Shown: positions 6,913 to 13,644 of the stretch, piece by piece
How positions within the stretch are numbered: the stretch's first letter is position 1
Layout: each line of letters starts with the position of its first letter
Assembly: GCA_937967755.1 (NCBI GenBank)
Contig: CALBTA010000081.1
Location: 1-13,737 of the forward strand
From: an uncultured Planctomycetaceae bacterium
GTDB taxonomy: Bacteria; Planctomycetota; Planctomycetia; Pirellulales; Pirellulaceae
DNA: 13,737 nucleotides
Reading direction: 5' to 3'
Program-made: the position numbers and the translations under genes
Notes under the pieces: model-generated
What the model was told of the DNA's origin: nothing
Databases searched by the model: none
Seen by the model: the letters and a program-made list of their open reading frames with translations, nothing else

Positions 6913-7052
6913 CTAGCCTCAGCCAGTGCCGTTCGTGATATCTGCTTGCGGCACTGAATGGTGGGAGTCTTTTGACGCCGGAAAGCGATCGCGGAGTTTA
7001 CTTCCCAAGCACCCTATCTGTAGGTCATATCAACAAGCGACTGTCATAAGCA

Positions 7053-7113
7053 CCTATCCGAAAACCTCGGGACGGATTGGCAATCCGTGCTACTTCTGAG
7101 GTTTTAGGATAGG
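7053..7113. repeat. nested palindrome: 16-bp outer stem enclosing REP-like hairpin F
   Basis: The outer arms CCTATCCGAAAACCTC (7053-7068) and GAGGTTTTAGGATAGG (7098-7113) match at 15 of 16 positions. Inside lies element F (7072-7093, minus strand): GTAG, C, arms ACGGATTG / CAATCCGT around a single C. This looks like one palindromic repeat inserted in the loop of another. Confidence 0.8.
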
Positions 7114-7138
7114 TTCTAGGCCACAACGGCGGTGCGCA

Positions 7139-7174
7139 TAAAACAGGCCCCTGCGCCTCTTGCACCGGGGCCTG
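7139..7174 (-). terminator. rho-independent terminator of glnII
   Basis: On the minus strand the perfect 8-bp stem CAGGCCCC / GGGGCCTG (plus 7144-7151 and 7167-7174) with a 15-base loop is followed directly by TTTTA. It lies about 60 bases after the glnII stop codon. Confidence 0.75.
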
Positions 7175-7232
7175 CGTGTTCGGCCGAACGTGTGTAAACT
7201 GCATCGACGGGTCACACACCCGCCTTACGAAC

Positions 7233-8270
7233 TCAAACAGCCACGCCGCTTTTGGCTTCGGCTTCTTTCACGGTCTTGATAATTGCCGCAGCGACCTTGT
7301 ACGGATCGGCGTTGGAGGCCGGGCGGCGGTCTTCCAGGCGGCCCTTCCAGCCGTCGTCGATGGTGGCGACGGGAATCCGAATCGAAGCGCCGCGGTCGGA
7401 AACGCCGTAGCTGAACTTGTCAATCGACTGCGTTTCGTGTTCGCCGGTCAGGCGCTGTTCGTTGTGGGCGCCGTAGACGCCGATGTGCCGCGGAATCTGC
7501 GTGCCGAAGCCTTCGCAAATGTTGCGGAACATCTCTTCGCCGCCGACATCGCGCATCGCACCGTTGCTGAAGTTGGCGTGCATGCCGCTGCCGTTCCAGT
7601 CGGTCGCGCCCAGTGGTTTGGGGTGCCAGTTGATGCCGTAACCGTACTTCTCGCCAGTCCTTTCCAGCAAGTAACGGGCGATCCACGTCTCGTCACCGGC
7701 GCGGGCTGCGCCTTTGGCGAAGACCTGGAACTCCCACTGACCGGCGGCGACTTCGGCGTTAATGCCTTCCACATTGATACCCGCTTCCAAGCAAGCGTCG
7801 AGGTGTTCGTCAACACACTCGCGACCGTAAGCGTTGCGAGCCCCGACCGAACAATAGTACGGCCCTTGCGGCTGGGGGTACCCACCAGGCGGGAAACCTG
7901 GCGGCAGGTTGTTCTTGGTGCACCACAGGAAATATTCCTGCTCGAAACCGAACCAAAAATCGTCATCATCATCGTCGATGAGCGCCCGCCCGTTCGATTC
8001 GTGCGGGCTGCCGTCGGCGTTGAGGACTTCCGTCATGACGAGGAAGCTATCCTTTCGCTGCGGGTCGGGAACAATTGCGACCGGCTTCAGTAAGCAGTCG
8101 GAATCGTCGCCGGTAGCCTGCAAAGTCGAACTGCCGTCGAACGACCACATCGGGCACTCTTCCAAGGTGCCGTTGAAATTTTTGCGGACTTGGGTCTTCG
8201 ACCGCAGGCTTTGGGTGGGCTTGTAACCGTCGAGCCAGATGTACTCTAACTTGGCAACCATCTTCTGCAT
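7233..8270 (-). CDS. glnII: type II (eukaryotic-type) glutamine synthetase
   Basis: The product is 345 residues, the normal GSII length and far shorter than GSI. Family motifs: LEYIWLDGYKP at 8-18, MWSFDGSST at 41-49, WFGFEQEYF at 106-114, GINAEVAAGQWEFQ at 169-182, TDWNGSGMHANFS at 223-235, HNEQRLTGEHET at 269-280, YGVSDRGASIRIP at 288-300 and EDRRPASNADPY at 313-324. It lacks the GSI adenylylation loop. A run of six aspartates at 99-104 precedes the metal-binding EQE and is unusual. AAGGAG is only two bases from the first ATG but about 11 from the ATG at 8261, so translation may begin at Met4 (MVAKLEYIWL). A good sigma54-like promoter and a terminator bracket the gene, so it is probably monocistronic and nitrogen-regulated. 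Confidence 0.96.
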   Translation of the reverse strand: MQKMVAKLEYIWLDGYKPTQSLRSKTQVRKNFNGTLEECPMWSFDGSSTLQATGDDSDCLLKPVAIVPDPQRKDSFLVMTEVLNADGSPHESNGRALIDDDDDDFWFGFEQEYFLWCTKNNLPPGFPPGGYPQPQGPYYCSVGARNAYGRECVDEHLDACLEAGINVEGINAEVAAGQWEFQVFAKGAARAGDETWIARYLLERTGEKYGYGINWHPKPLGATDWNGSGMHANFSNGAMRDVGGEEMFRNICEGFGTQIPRHIGVYGAHNEQRLTGEHETQSIDKFSYGVSDRGASIRIPVATIDDGWKGRLEDRRPASNADPYKVAAAIIKTVKEAEAKSGVAV

Positions 8271-8795
8271 TTCTCCTTGCTAACTGCGAAACTAAACGTG
8301 GCTTCCGCCTATTGCGAAGCGACTCCTGAGCGCCTGAAGGCGGCACCTGGTGGAGCGCCGATCATGTGGTACATCCGTGTGGGAGAAACCATGCCGCCCT
8401 TGGCCTGGTAACCCAAGAATCCGCGTCCCGCTGAAGGACCCTCTCAAGCGACGCTTCACCTATGCGTTGATACGTAGGTATTGCCGCACGAAGATATCGT
8501 TTTGCCTGGGCAGTTTCCCTTAGTGCAATGCGCGGGCCAAAAACCCGATGCGAAAGATGATTTTATCGAATCCAACCGCCATTGCAATGAGCAGCGACCA
8601 GAGCATTCTCATTTGGGCATCGGTGAACCTGAAAATTGCTCGCATCTTACGCAGTCGCTGACCGATATCTGAGCAAATCAGTTTCAACCGGTCGGACCAC
8701 GGACGACGCAGCCCTTTGACCGGGCGCAACCCTTCTGGTAGCTTCCAATTGGTTCATTTCTCATCAATTTGGGGCGGCTCGATCGGGCGGTTCAT
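8271..8795. other. intergenic region upstream of glnII and the EF-hand lipoprotein
   Basis: This 525-base stretch separates two divergent genes. It holds the sigma54-like promoter at 8524-8540 and a TGGTACAT motif at 8367-8374 that also occurs upstream of glnA. A 69-codon minus-strand frame (8520-8729) has a hydrophobic segment (MLWSLLIAMAVGF), but there is no good start signal and I do not call it. No promoter for the plus-strand gene stands out. Confidence 0.5.
8524..8540 (-). promoter_or_regulatory. sigma54 (RpoN) promoter candidate for glnII
   Basis: The minus strand reads TTGGCCCG-CGCA-TTGCA. It matches the RpoN consensus YTGGCACG-N4-TTGCW at all key positions except one (A to C in GGCAC), with exact 12-base GG-to-GC spacing. 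Transcription would start near 8513, giving a leader of about 240 bases before glnII. No clear NtrC-type site was found upstream. Confidence 0.6.
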
Positions 8796-9446
8796 ATGAA
8801 ATCGATAGCGCTACACGAAAGCCTGTTGGCGGCTGGTTTGATCATGATGTTTTGGCTGGCCGGCTGCGATCGCAAGCCAACGCGGGCAGAAGTTCCCGCG
8901 CTGGACCCAAGCAGTATCGCATCGGGGGCGATGGCCGCCTACGACACCAACGGCGACGGATCCATCGCTGGAGACGAACTGGAAAAAGCAGCCAGCGTGA
9001 CCGATCACCCGCAATTGCACGTGAAGGTGATTGATAAAAACACCGACGGGCAGATCAGCAAAGACGAAATTCAAAGCCGCGTTCAGACGTGGATCGATCA
9101 CAAGACGGGATTCCTCACCTTCAGTTGCTTCGTGAAGATGGACGGCCAGCCGCTGGAAGGGGCGACCGTGAAGTACGTTCCGGAACCGTTCATGGGGGGC
9201 GTTGTGGACGAAGCCCAAGGCGTGACCGATGCTAACGGCGGGGCAGTGATGGCCATCGCTCAGGACAAGTTGCCGGCAAACTTGAAAGGTGCCCACGGCA
9301 TGCGAACCGGTTTCTACAAGGTCGAAATCACTCACCCGACCGCGAACATTCCCGCCAAATACAACACCGAAACAATCTTGGGCCACGAAGTGGCGTCCGA
9401 CAGCGTGGGGTCGATTACGGTGACGCATGAGTTGACTAGCCGGTAA
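8796..9446 (+). CDS. EF-hand lipoprotein with carboxypeptidase-regulatory-like domain
   Basis: The product is 216 residues. Residues 1-24 are a lipoprotein signal peptide ending in the lipobox LAGC, so Cys24 should be lipidated. Two canonical 12-residue calcium loops follow: DTNGDGSIAGDE at 50-61 and DKNTDGQISKDE at 80-91. The C-terminal half (about 108-213) has the pattern GQPLEGATVKYVPE, then VTDANGGA, then GFYKVEITHP, resembling the beta-sandwich carboxypeptidase-regulatory/transthyretin-like domain common in planctomycete surface proteins. The start is placed at the ATG 8796, which begins the signal peptide, rather than the upstream TTG at 8769. A short hairpin ACGAACC-TCCT-GGTTCGT (9468-9485) follows the stop but has no T-tract. 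The role is unknown; envelope location and calcium binding are inferred. Confidence 0.8.
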   Translation: MKSIALHESLLAAGLIMMFWLAGCDRKPTRAEVPALDPSSIASGAMAAYDTNGDGSIAGDELEKAASVTDHPQLHVKVIDKNTDGQISKDEIQSRVQTWIDHKTGFLTFSCFVKMDGQPLEGATVKYVPEPFMGGVVDEAQGVTDANGGAVMAIAQDKLPANLKGAHGMRTGFYKVEITHPTANIPAKYNTETILGHEVASDSVGSITVTHELTSR

Positions 9447-9467
9447 CCCCCCGCCGGGCGGCGAAGA

Positions 9468-9485
9468 ACGAACCTCCTGGTTCGT
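9468..9485. repeat. short palindrome after the lipoprotein gene
   Basis: Arms ACGAACC and GGTTCGT around TCCT. CGAACCTCC within it is also complementary to GGAGGTTCG at 9525-9533, so an alternative larger pairing is possible. There is no T-run, so a terminator role is doubtful. Confidence 0.45.
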
Positions 9486-9575
9486 ATGCGCCAAAACAAC
9501 TCCTTCAATGCGTCGTGAAGATCTGGAGGTTCGCCGCGCGTAAGATCGCTGCTGTCGTGGTCGACCGGCCATTTC

Positions 9576-9603
9576 TTGATTTCGCAAGCTACGCTTGTAT
9601 AAG
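9576..9603 (+). promoter_or_regulatory. sigma70-type promoter for the prepilin-like gene
   Basis: TTGATT (9576-9581), a 16-base spacer and TATAAG (9598-9603). The start would be near 9610, about 33 bases before the ATG at 9643. Confidence 0.5.
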
Positions 9604-9642
9604 GGAATTTGCTCAAGGACCGCTTGGAATCCGGAAAACTCG

Positions 9643-9969
9643 ATGAAATTTCGGCGAAACGCGTTTTCGATCCTCGAATTGTTGGCCGTGGTGGTGATTT
9701 TCGCCATCCTCGCGGCGGCGATCATTCCCCGCGTAATCACTTCTGTCGGAGATACCCGCGGAAACGTCAACGAACACAATAAGCGCATGATCAACAGCGC
9801 GGTCGAACGCTACACGGCAGAAACAGGCGACCAGCCCAATACGATCGCCGATTTGGACACGCCGAATTACTTTCCGGACGGTATTCCAAAGAACCCCGTG
9901 AACGGGGCGAATTACACGCTTCACCCGACTACGAAACGTGTTCAGGATGGCGGCGGCGGCGGAAAGTAG
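9643..9969 (+). CDS. type IV prepilin / pseudopilin-like protein
   Basis: The product is 108 residues. The N-terminus is a class III signal: basic leader MKFRRNA, then FSILELLAVVVIFAILAAAIIPRV, with glutamate at mature position 5 (Glu12) and a hydrophobic helix. Cleavage by prepilin peptidase would fall after Ala7; glycine is usual there, so this is a minor deviation. The globular part is short, ending with YFPDGIPKNPVNGANY, which resembles GspG-like major pseudopilins of type II secretion, and a glycine-rich tail (GGGGGK). I chose ATG 9643 because it begins the leader; an upstream TTG at 9595 is less likely. No other pilus or secretion gene is visible nearby. The 3' end overlaps the convergent lnt-like gene by 41 bp. 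Confidence 0.8.
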   Translation: MKFRRNAFSILELLAVVVIFAILAAAIIPRVITSVGDTRGNVNEHNKRMINSAVERYTAETGDQPNTIADLDTPNYFPDGIPKNPVNGANYTLHPTTKRVQDGGGGGK

Positions 9970-11656
9970 TTGGAGTTGCCGCGGCACGCAACTGCAGGAA
10001 GATTGCGCTCAGGCAAATCAATGCCGGTAACCACTCTCCCGTCGACGCATACAAGCTAAAGCGGTCTTCGACTGGAATCGGTCGTAGCTCAGTGGGCGAC
10101 TCAAGCTCGGCAGGCCCAATTCTGTGTACATAGCGCCCGTTGCCATTGATGATTCCTGAGTAACCGTTCTCGGCGTTGCGAACGATTGCCCGCCGGTTCT
10201 CGATCGCGCGGAGTTGGGCCATCCGCAGCATCGTTTGCGATAGTGCCCACCCGCCATCTTGGCCTTCGCTGCCGCAGTGAACATAAAAGTCAGGCCGCCC
10301 GCCCGCTTCTCGGTTTACACGTCGAAAGTGATTGGCGAAACAGACGTCGTAGCAGAGGGCACAGCCGAATGTGTAACTGTGGCCGCGTTCTCCCGATAGT
10401 TCGAAAACTGCCGCGTGCTGGCCCGGCAGGTACTGATCGGGTTGAAGATTGATGTCGGCCGGCGGGCCGTGTGGAGTTACTTCGCGCCACGGAGCAAGTC
10501 GCACCTTGTCATAAACACCACCTCCGCCGGTAGCGTTGTCGACGAATACCAACGAGTTGTGCCGGGTGAGCTGCGTATCGCCTGGCTGTAAACGCTGGCA
10601 TCCCATCAGCAATGCCGCGCCGCTTTGGTGCGATGCCTCTTGAAGGTACTGCATAACCGCCGAGGCGTACTCTTCGCGTGAACGCCCGAACGCCAGTGCT
10701 GTGGTGTCGGCGGGAAGCGGGTGTTCGTGTGTAGGGTTTCGTAGTTCGGTTCGCCCATCCGCAGCACGAAAGCCGTGACCATAAGGCAATTGTACTAACC
10801 GGTGGTGGTACGCCAATTCCGGCCATACGAGCAGTTGCGGCTGCTCGGCAAATCCCCAACGGCCTAAACTATCTGCGTGAACGGGCGGTAAATCTATCTT
10901 GGGCATCAGCGCGATCGTCGGACCAGGATGCTCAACGTGCTGCCGCGAGCGCCAACTGCCGTACCCAAGCGCGCAACCGAGAATGACTAGCGACAGCACG
11001 ACCGCCGCTTGCCGGCTTTGCAAATGCGAAGTTGGCAAGCGGTGGACGGAACGAAAAAGTAGCGTGCCTACATCCACGATCGCGCCGTTGACCATTGCAA
11101 TGAGCAGCGTCAACGTATGCTGCCCGCCGATGTCCACAACTTGTGCGAAGTTGCCGCGGCCAACTTGAGTCAGCGAAAGGTTCAACCAACCGCCGCAACT
11201 GCCATCGACCGCCAGGTGCAAAACTTCCCGGCTGATTTCATACATTGCCCAAACGATTGGCAACAACAGCCCCATTGGTATGTGAAGCCGGTGCGACAAC
11301 CGGCGTCCCCACCAAAACGCGGCGGCAAACCAACCTGCACCGACCAACGCGACCAGCAGCAGCAACCCAGCGTACGGGCCAAACATCGCATCGCCGGCGT
11401 AGCAATGCCGGATCCAATCCAAACCAATCAGATGGAACAACGCTCCGCCGGCAAACGCGGCCCAAACCGATCCGCGCTGTTGAACACGAACTAACCAGGC
11501 CACTCCCACCGGAACCAGGGCCACCCAAGGCAACAGCGGGAAATCAAACGGCGGGAAACTTAGGCCCAACAGCAGCCCAGCAATCACCGGCAGCGCCAAC
11601 ACGCCATAGCGGCGCAGCGAACGCGGTCGGTTGGAATGAAGCGCACTGTCAGGCAT
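9929..11656 (-). CDS. lnt: apolipoprotein N-acyltransferase-like protein
   Basis: Lnt transfers a fatty acyl chain from phospholipid to the amino group of the lipidated cysteine of apolipoproteins in the inner membrane. The product is 575 residues from the ATG at 11656, longer than the roughly 510 of E. coli. An N-terminal block of membrane segments (about 17-60, 64-75, 93-116, 127-140, 179-200 and 217-235) precedes a nitrilase-like domain. The triad is visible: Glu280 in VWPEL, Lys384 in VYDKVRLAPW and Cys435 in GCALCYDVCF. Glu392 (PWREVTP) matches the conserved glutamate of the loop after the lysine, and RAIENRRAIVRNAENGYS matches the conserved region after the cysteine. The usual CYE is CYD here. 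A final membrane helix lies near 542-555. It follows the Hsp70-like gene by 146 bp on the same strand. No good ribosome-binding site precedes the start; the frame stays open further upstream, but that part has no Lnt character. Confidence 0.85.
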   Translation of the reverse strand: MPDSALHSNRPRSLRRYGVLALPVIAGLLLGLSFPPFDFPLLPWVALVPVGVAWLVRVQQRGSVWAAFAGGALFHLIGLDWIRHCYAGDAMFGPYAGLLLLVALVGAGWFAAAFWWGRRLSHRLHIPMGLLLPIVWAMYEISREVLHLAVDGSCGGWLNLSLTQVGRGNFAQVVDIGGQHTLTLLIAMVNGAIVDVGTLLFRSVHRLPTSHLQSRQAAVVLSLVILGCALGYGSWRSRQHVEHPGPTIALMPKIDLPPVHADSLGRWGFAEQPQLLVWPELAYHHRLVQLPYGHGFRAADGRTELRNPTHEHPLPADTTALAFGRSREEYASAVMQYLQEASHQSGAALLMGCQRLQPGDTQLTRHNSLVFVDNATGGGGVYDKVRLAPWREVTPHGPPADINLQPDQYLPGQHAAVFELSGERGHSYTFGCALCYDVCFANHFRRVNREAGGRPDFYVHCGSEGQDGGWALSQTMLRMAQLRAIENRRAIVRNAENGYSGIINGNGRYVHRIGPAELESPTELRPIPVEDRFSLYASTGEWLPALICLSAIFLQLRAAATPTTFRRRRHPEHVS

Positions 11657-11715
11657 GAGCAGCGGGGCGATGTTTGCAGATCGTCGAATTCGATAAACAA
11701 ACTTAGCCCGCGCAA

Positions 11716-11740
11716 GGTGGGCAAATTGTCGCCGCCCACC
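11716..11740 (-). terminator. weak hairpin between the Hsp70-like and lnt-like genes
   Basis: Arms GGTGGGC and GCCCACC around an 11-base loop, 63 bases beyond the Hsp70-like stop codon. No T-run follows on the minus strand, so it may only attenuate transcription into the lnt-like gene. Confidence 0.25.
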
Positions 11741-11802
11741 AGCCGCTTTCGGGAACCGGCTCTTCGCACCGGATGTACCGATTGCAACGAATCGGAGTGC
11801 GG

Positions 11803-13344
11803 CTACCCCTTCGCCGGCACGCCGGAAACATACTGCCGCCAACTATCGAGTTGGTCTTGCGTCAGACTGTTCTCGCGCGTGAGCTCGTGATGAAGCGATT
11901 TGTCGGTGCCTTGCACCATCACGCTGACGGTCAGGCGGCCGTTTTCTTCGTATTTGAAGCGGACTTCGATGGGCGTTTGGGCCGGTAGGTCTTTCGGCAA
12001 ATCGCGAACGCTGCAGCGGCCAAGCTGCACGCAATCGTCGGGCGAACTGCTTTCGCCTTCGACAATTTGCACCAGGATCGACCGCTGGTTTGCCTTTTCG
12101 GTTTTGAAAATTCGGCGCGCGGTGATCGGCAAAGGGGTGTTGCGGGGAATCACGATCGCGTTGCGGCGGCGCTTGGTTTGCACGTCGACGGCGACCACGC
12201 CCAAACTGTGTGAATTGACGTTCTTGATTTTGAATTGCGATTGCCCGCCTCCGCCGCGGGCGAGCAGAATGCCGGCTTGTAACGCCGCCCCGTGAGCGAC
12301 CGCCTCGTCCGCCGAAACGCTGCGGTTTGGCTCCTTGCCCGATAGCTCCTTCAGCATCTGTGCCACCATCGGCATGCGAGTGGAACCGCCCACCATTAGC
12401 ACGTGGTCAATATCGTTCCATTCCAACCCGGCCGCTTGCAGCGTTTGCCGCGTGGTGAATGCCGTGCGGTCTAGTAGATCACGCGTCATGTCTTCATACA
12501 TCTCGCGGGTGATCTCGCTGCGCACCGCGTTGCCTTGAAAATCGCAAGCGATCGTACACTTGCTACGGGCTGAGAGCGTGCGTTTGGCGTCTTCGGCTTC
12601 CCGCCAGAGCCTACCGTGCGCATTGGCATCATCACGGGGATCGACCCCGAACTTGCGAATGAACTCTTCGGCGACCAAATCGACCAGCCGCTGATCCCAA
12701 TCTCGGCCCCCCAGGCGCACATCGCCATCGGTCGCCAGCGCCACGAAGTCGCTGCCGCGCAGCCGCATGACAGTCACGTCGAACGTTCCGCCGCCGAGGT
12801 CATAGACAAGAATCGTTTGCTCTTCGGGTGCAGTTCCGTCAGCTTTCAAAAACCCTTGGGCGAAGCCGAACGCCACGGCGGCCGCGGTCGGTTCGTTAAT
12901 GATGTCCATCACTTCAAAGCCCGCCATGTAGCCGGCATCTTGTGTCGCTTTGCGGCGAACTTCGTCGAAGTAGGCGGGAACGGTGATGACTACCTTTTCG
13001 AATTCGCCGATCTGTGCTTGGGCGTCCAACCGCAGTTTGTTCAGAATCCAAGCCTCCAGCGCCTCGGGTGGGTACTGCCGCCCACCGAGTTGCTTCGTGA
13101 ACATGCGGTGGCCCAACTCTCGCTTAGCGCATTCGGCGATGGCGTCGTAGTCGGTGGCGAACGCCTTGACCGCCTCTTTGCCAACGATTACGTCGTTCCC
13201 TTCGAACAGCAACACGCTGGGGGTAATCTTGTCGCCTTCGCCGTTTTGCAACGTGACGGGCCGGCCGAGATCATCCAAATAGGCCACGGCCGAAAACGTC
13301 GTGCCCAAATCGATGCCGACCGCTAGTTGCTTGTTCTCACTCAT
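11803..13344 (-). CDS. Hsp70 family protein lacking the alpha-helical lid
   Basis: The product is 513 residues, against about 640 for DnaK. The ATPase domain is complete: phosphate loop 1 at 10-17 (GIDLGTTF), VPAYFDEVRRKA at 122-133, IINEPTAAAVAFG at 148-160, phosphate loop 2 at 181-190 (YDLGGGTFDV) and the adenosine motif VGGSTRMP at 318-325. A beta-sandwich substrate-binding domain follows at about 372-490 (HSLGVVAVD, then IPRNTPLP, then VRFKYEENGRLTVSV). The protein then ends within a short tail (QDQLDSWRQYVSG) with no helical lid and no EEVD-like end. Such proteins are common in Planctomycetes in several copies and are probably specialised chaperones rather than the housekeeping DnaK, whose usual neighbours grpE and dnaJ are absent here. 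The ATG is the natural start; no Shine-Dalgarno is evident. Confidence 0.92.
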   Translation of the reverse strand: MSENKQLAVGIDLGTTFSAVAYLDDLGRPVTLQNGEGDKITPSVLLFEGNDVIVGKEAVKAFATDYDAIAECAKRELGHRMFTKQLGGRQYPPEALEAWILNKLRLDAQAQIGEFEKVVITVPAYFDEVRRKATQDAGYMAGFEVMDIINEPTAAAVAFGFAQGFLKADGTAPEEQTILVYDLGGGTFDVTVMRLRGSDFVALATDGDVRLGGRDWDQRLVDLVAEEFIRKFGVDPRDDANAHGRLWREAEDAKRTLSARSKCTIACDFQGNAVRSEITREMYEDMTRDLLDRTAFTTRQTLQAAGLEWNDIDHVLMVGGSTRMPMVAQMLKELSGKEPNRSVSADEAVAHGAALQAGILLARGGGGQSQFKIKNVNSHSLGVVAVDVQTKRRRNAIVIPRNTPLPITARRIFKTEKANQRSILVQIVEGESSSPDDCVQLGRCSVRDLPKDLPAQTPIEVRFKYEENGRLTVSVMVQGTDKSLHHELTRENSLTQDQLDSWRQYVSGVPAKG

Positions 13345-13644
13345 GAATCAAAGCGTATATCTGGTGGATCCGTTGCGAACTGAATAAGCCTTGCATCTTA
13401 ACATCCCTCACACATGGGATGTAGGGCGTGCGGCATGGCGGTCTTGGGAAGCAAACCCCCGGTGGCTTAATGGCTGGCTGGCAAAAGATGCCGAATGTGC
13501 CGTTACTCTCGAATTCAAGCAAGACGACGCCAACTGAGAAAGTTCGCGGGTGCGGCTAGCAGCGCAGCCGAAGAACTACTTACCACGGAAGGCCAAAGAT
13601 CTTAGCACGGACGCAGCTAACTCGGCCTAGCAGGAAACGCGTCC
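13345..13644. other. intergenic region, nothing recognised
   Basis: About 300 bases between the divergent Hsp70-like gene and the microprotein gene. I see no convincing promoter, CIRCE-type heat-shock operator, RNA gene or long repeat. A minus-strand frame at 13337-13522 has no start signal or protein-like composition. Confidence 0.5.

Larger units (their letters stand above)
6242..7232. other. repeat-rich region between glnII and glnA
   Basis: No confident gene in about 990 bases. It contains, from left to right: the direct repeats and hairpins C and D; palindromes at 6413-6441, 6494-6509 and 6569-6586 (GCGACGTT-GT-AACGTCGC); a nested inverted repeat at 6717-6755 (ATGTACCA / TGGTACAT enclosing CCGAA-CAT-TTCGG); a sigma70-type promoter at 6825-6852; a weak sigma54-like site at 6898-6912; an 8-bp inverted repeat CAGTGCCG / CGGCACTG at 6924-6956; the nested palindrome 7053-7113; and the glnII terminator at 7139-7174. 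Confidence 0.7.

Noticed and set aside
7176..8093. 305-codon plus-strand frame opposite glnII
   Set aside because: It is antisense to a well-conserved enzyme gene, with no recognisable domain.
8459..8480. Possible inverted repeat ACCTA ... TAGGT upstream of glnII
   Set aside because: Only five base pairs match, which is expected by chance.
8520..8729. 69-codon minus-strand frame with a hydrophobic segment upstream of glnII
   Set aside because: It has no ribosome-binding site, its 3' end overlaps the sigma54-like promoter, and its composition is not persuasive; mentioned only within the intergenic entry.
8811..9794. 327-codon minus-strand frame
   Set aside because: It is a shadow of the EF-hand lipoprotein and prepilin-like genes, which have clear signal sequences and motifs.
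11657..11842. Upstream extension of the lnt-like frame by 62 codons
   Set aside because: The added residues are basic and low-complexity, overlap the Hsp70-like gene, and the family N-terminus begins near the ATG at 11656.
13384..13470. GTAGGGCGTGCGG segment as a possible seventh REP
   Set aside because: No complementary arm follows, so there is no hairpin.
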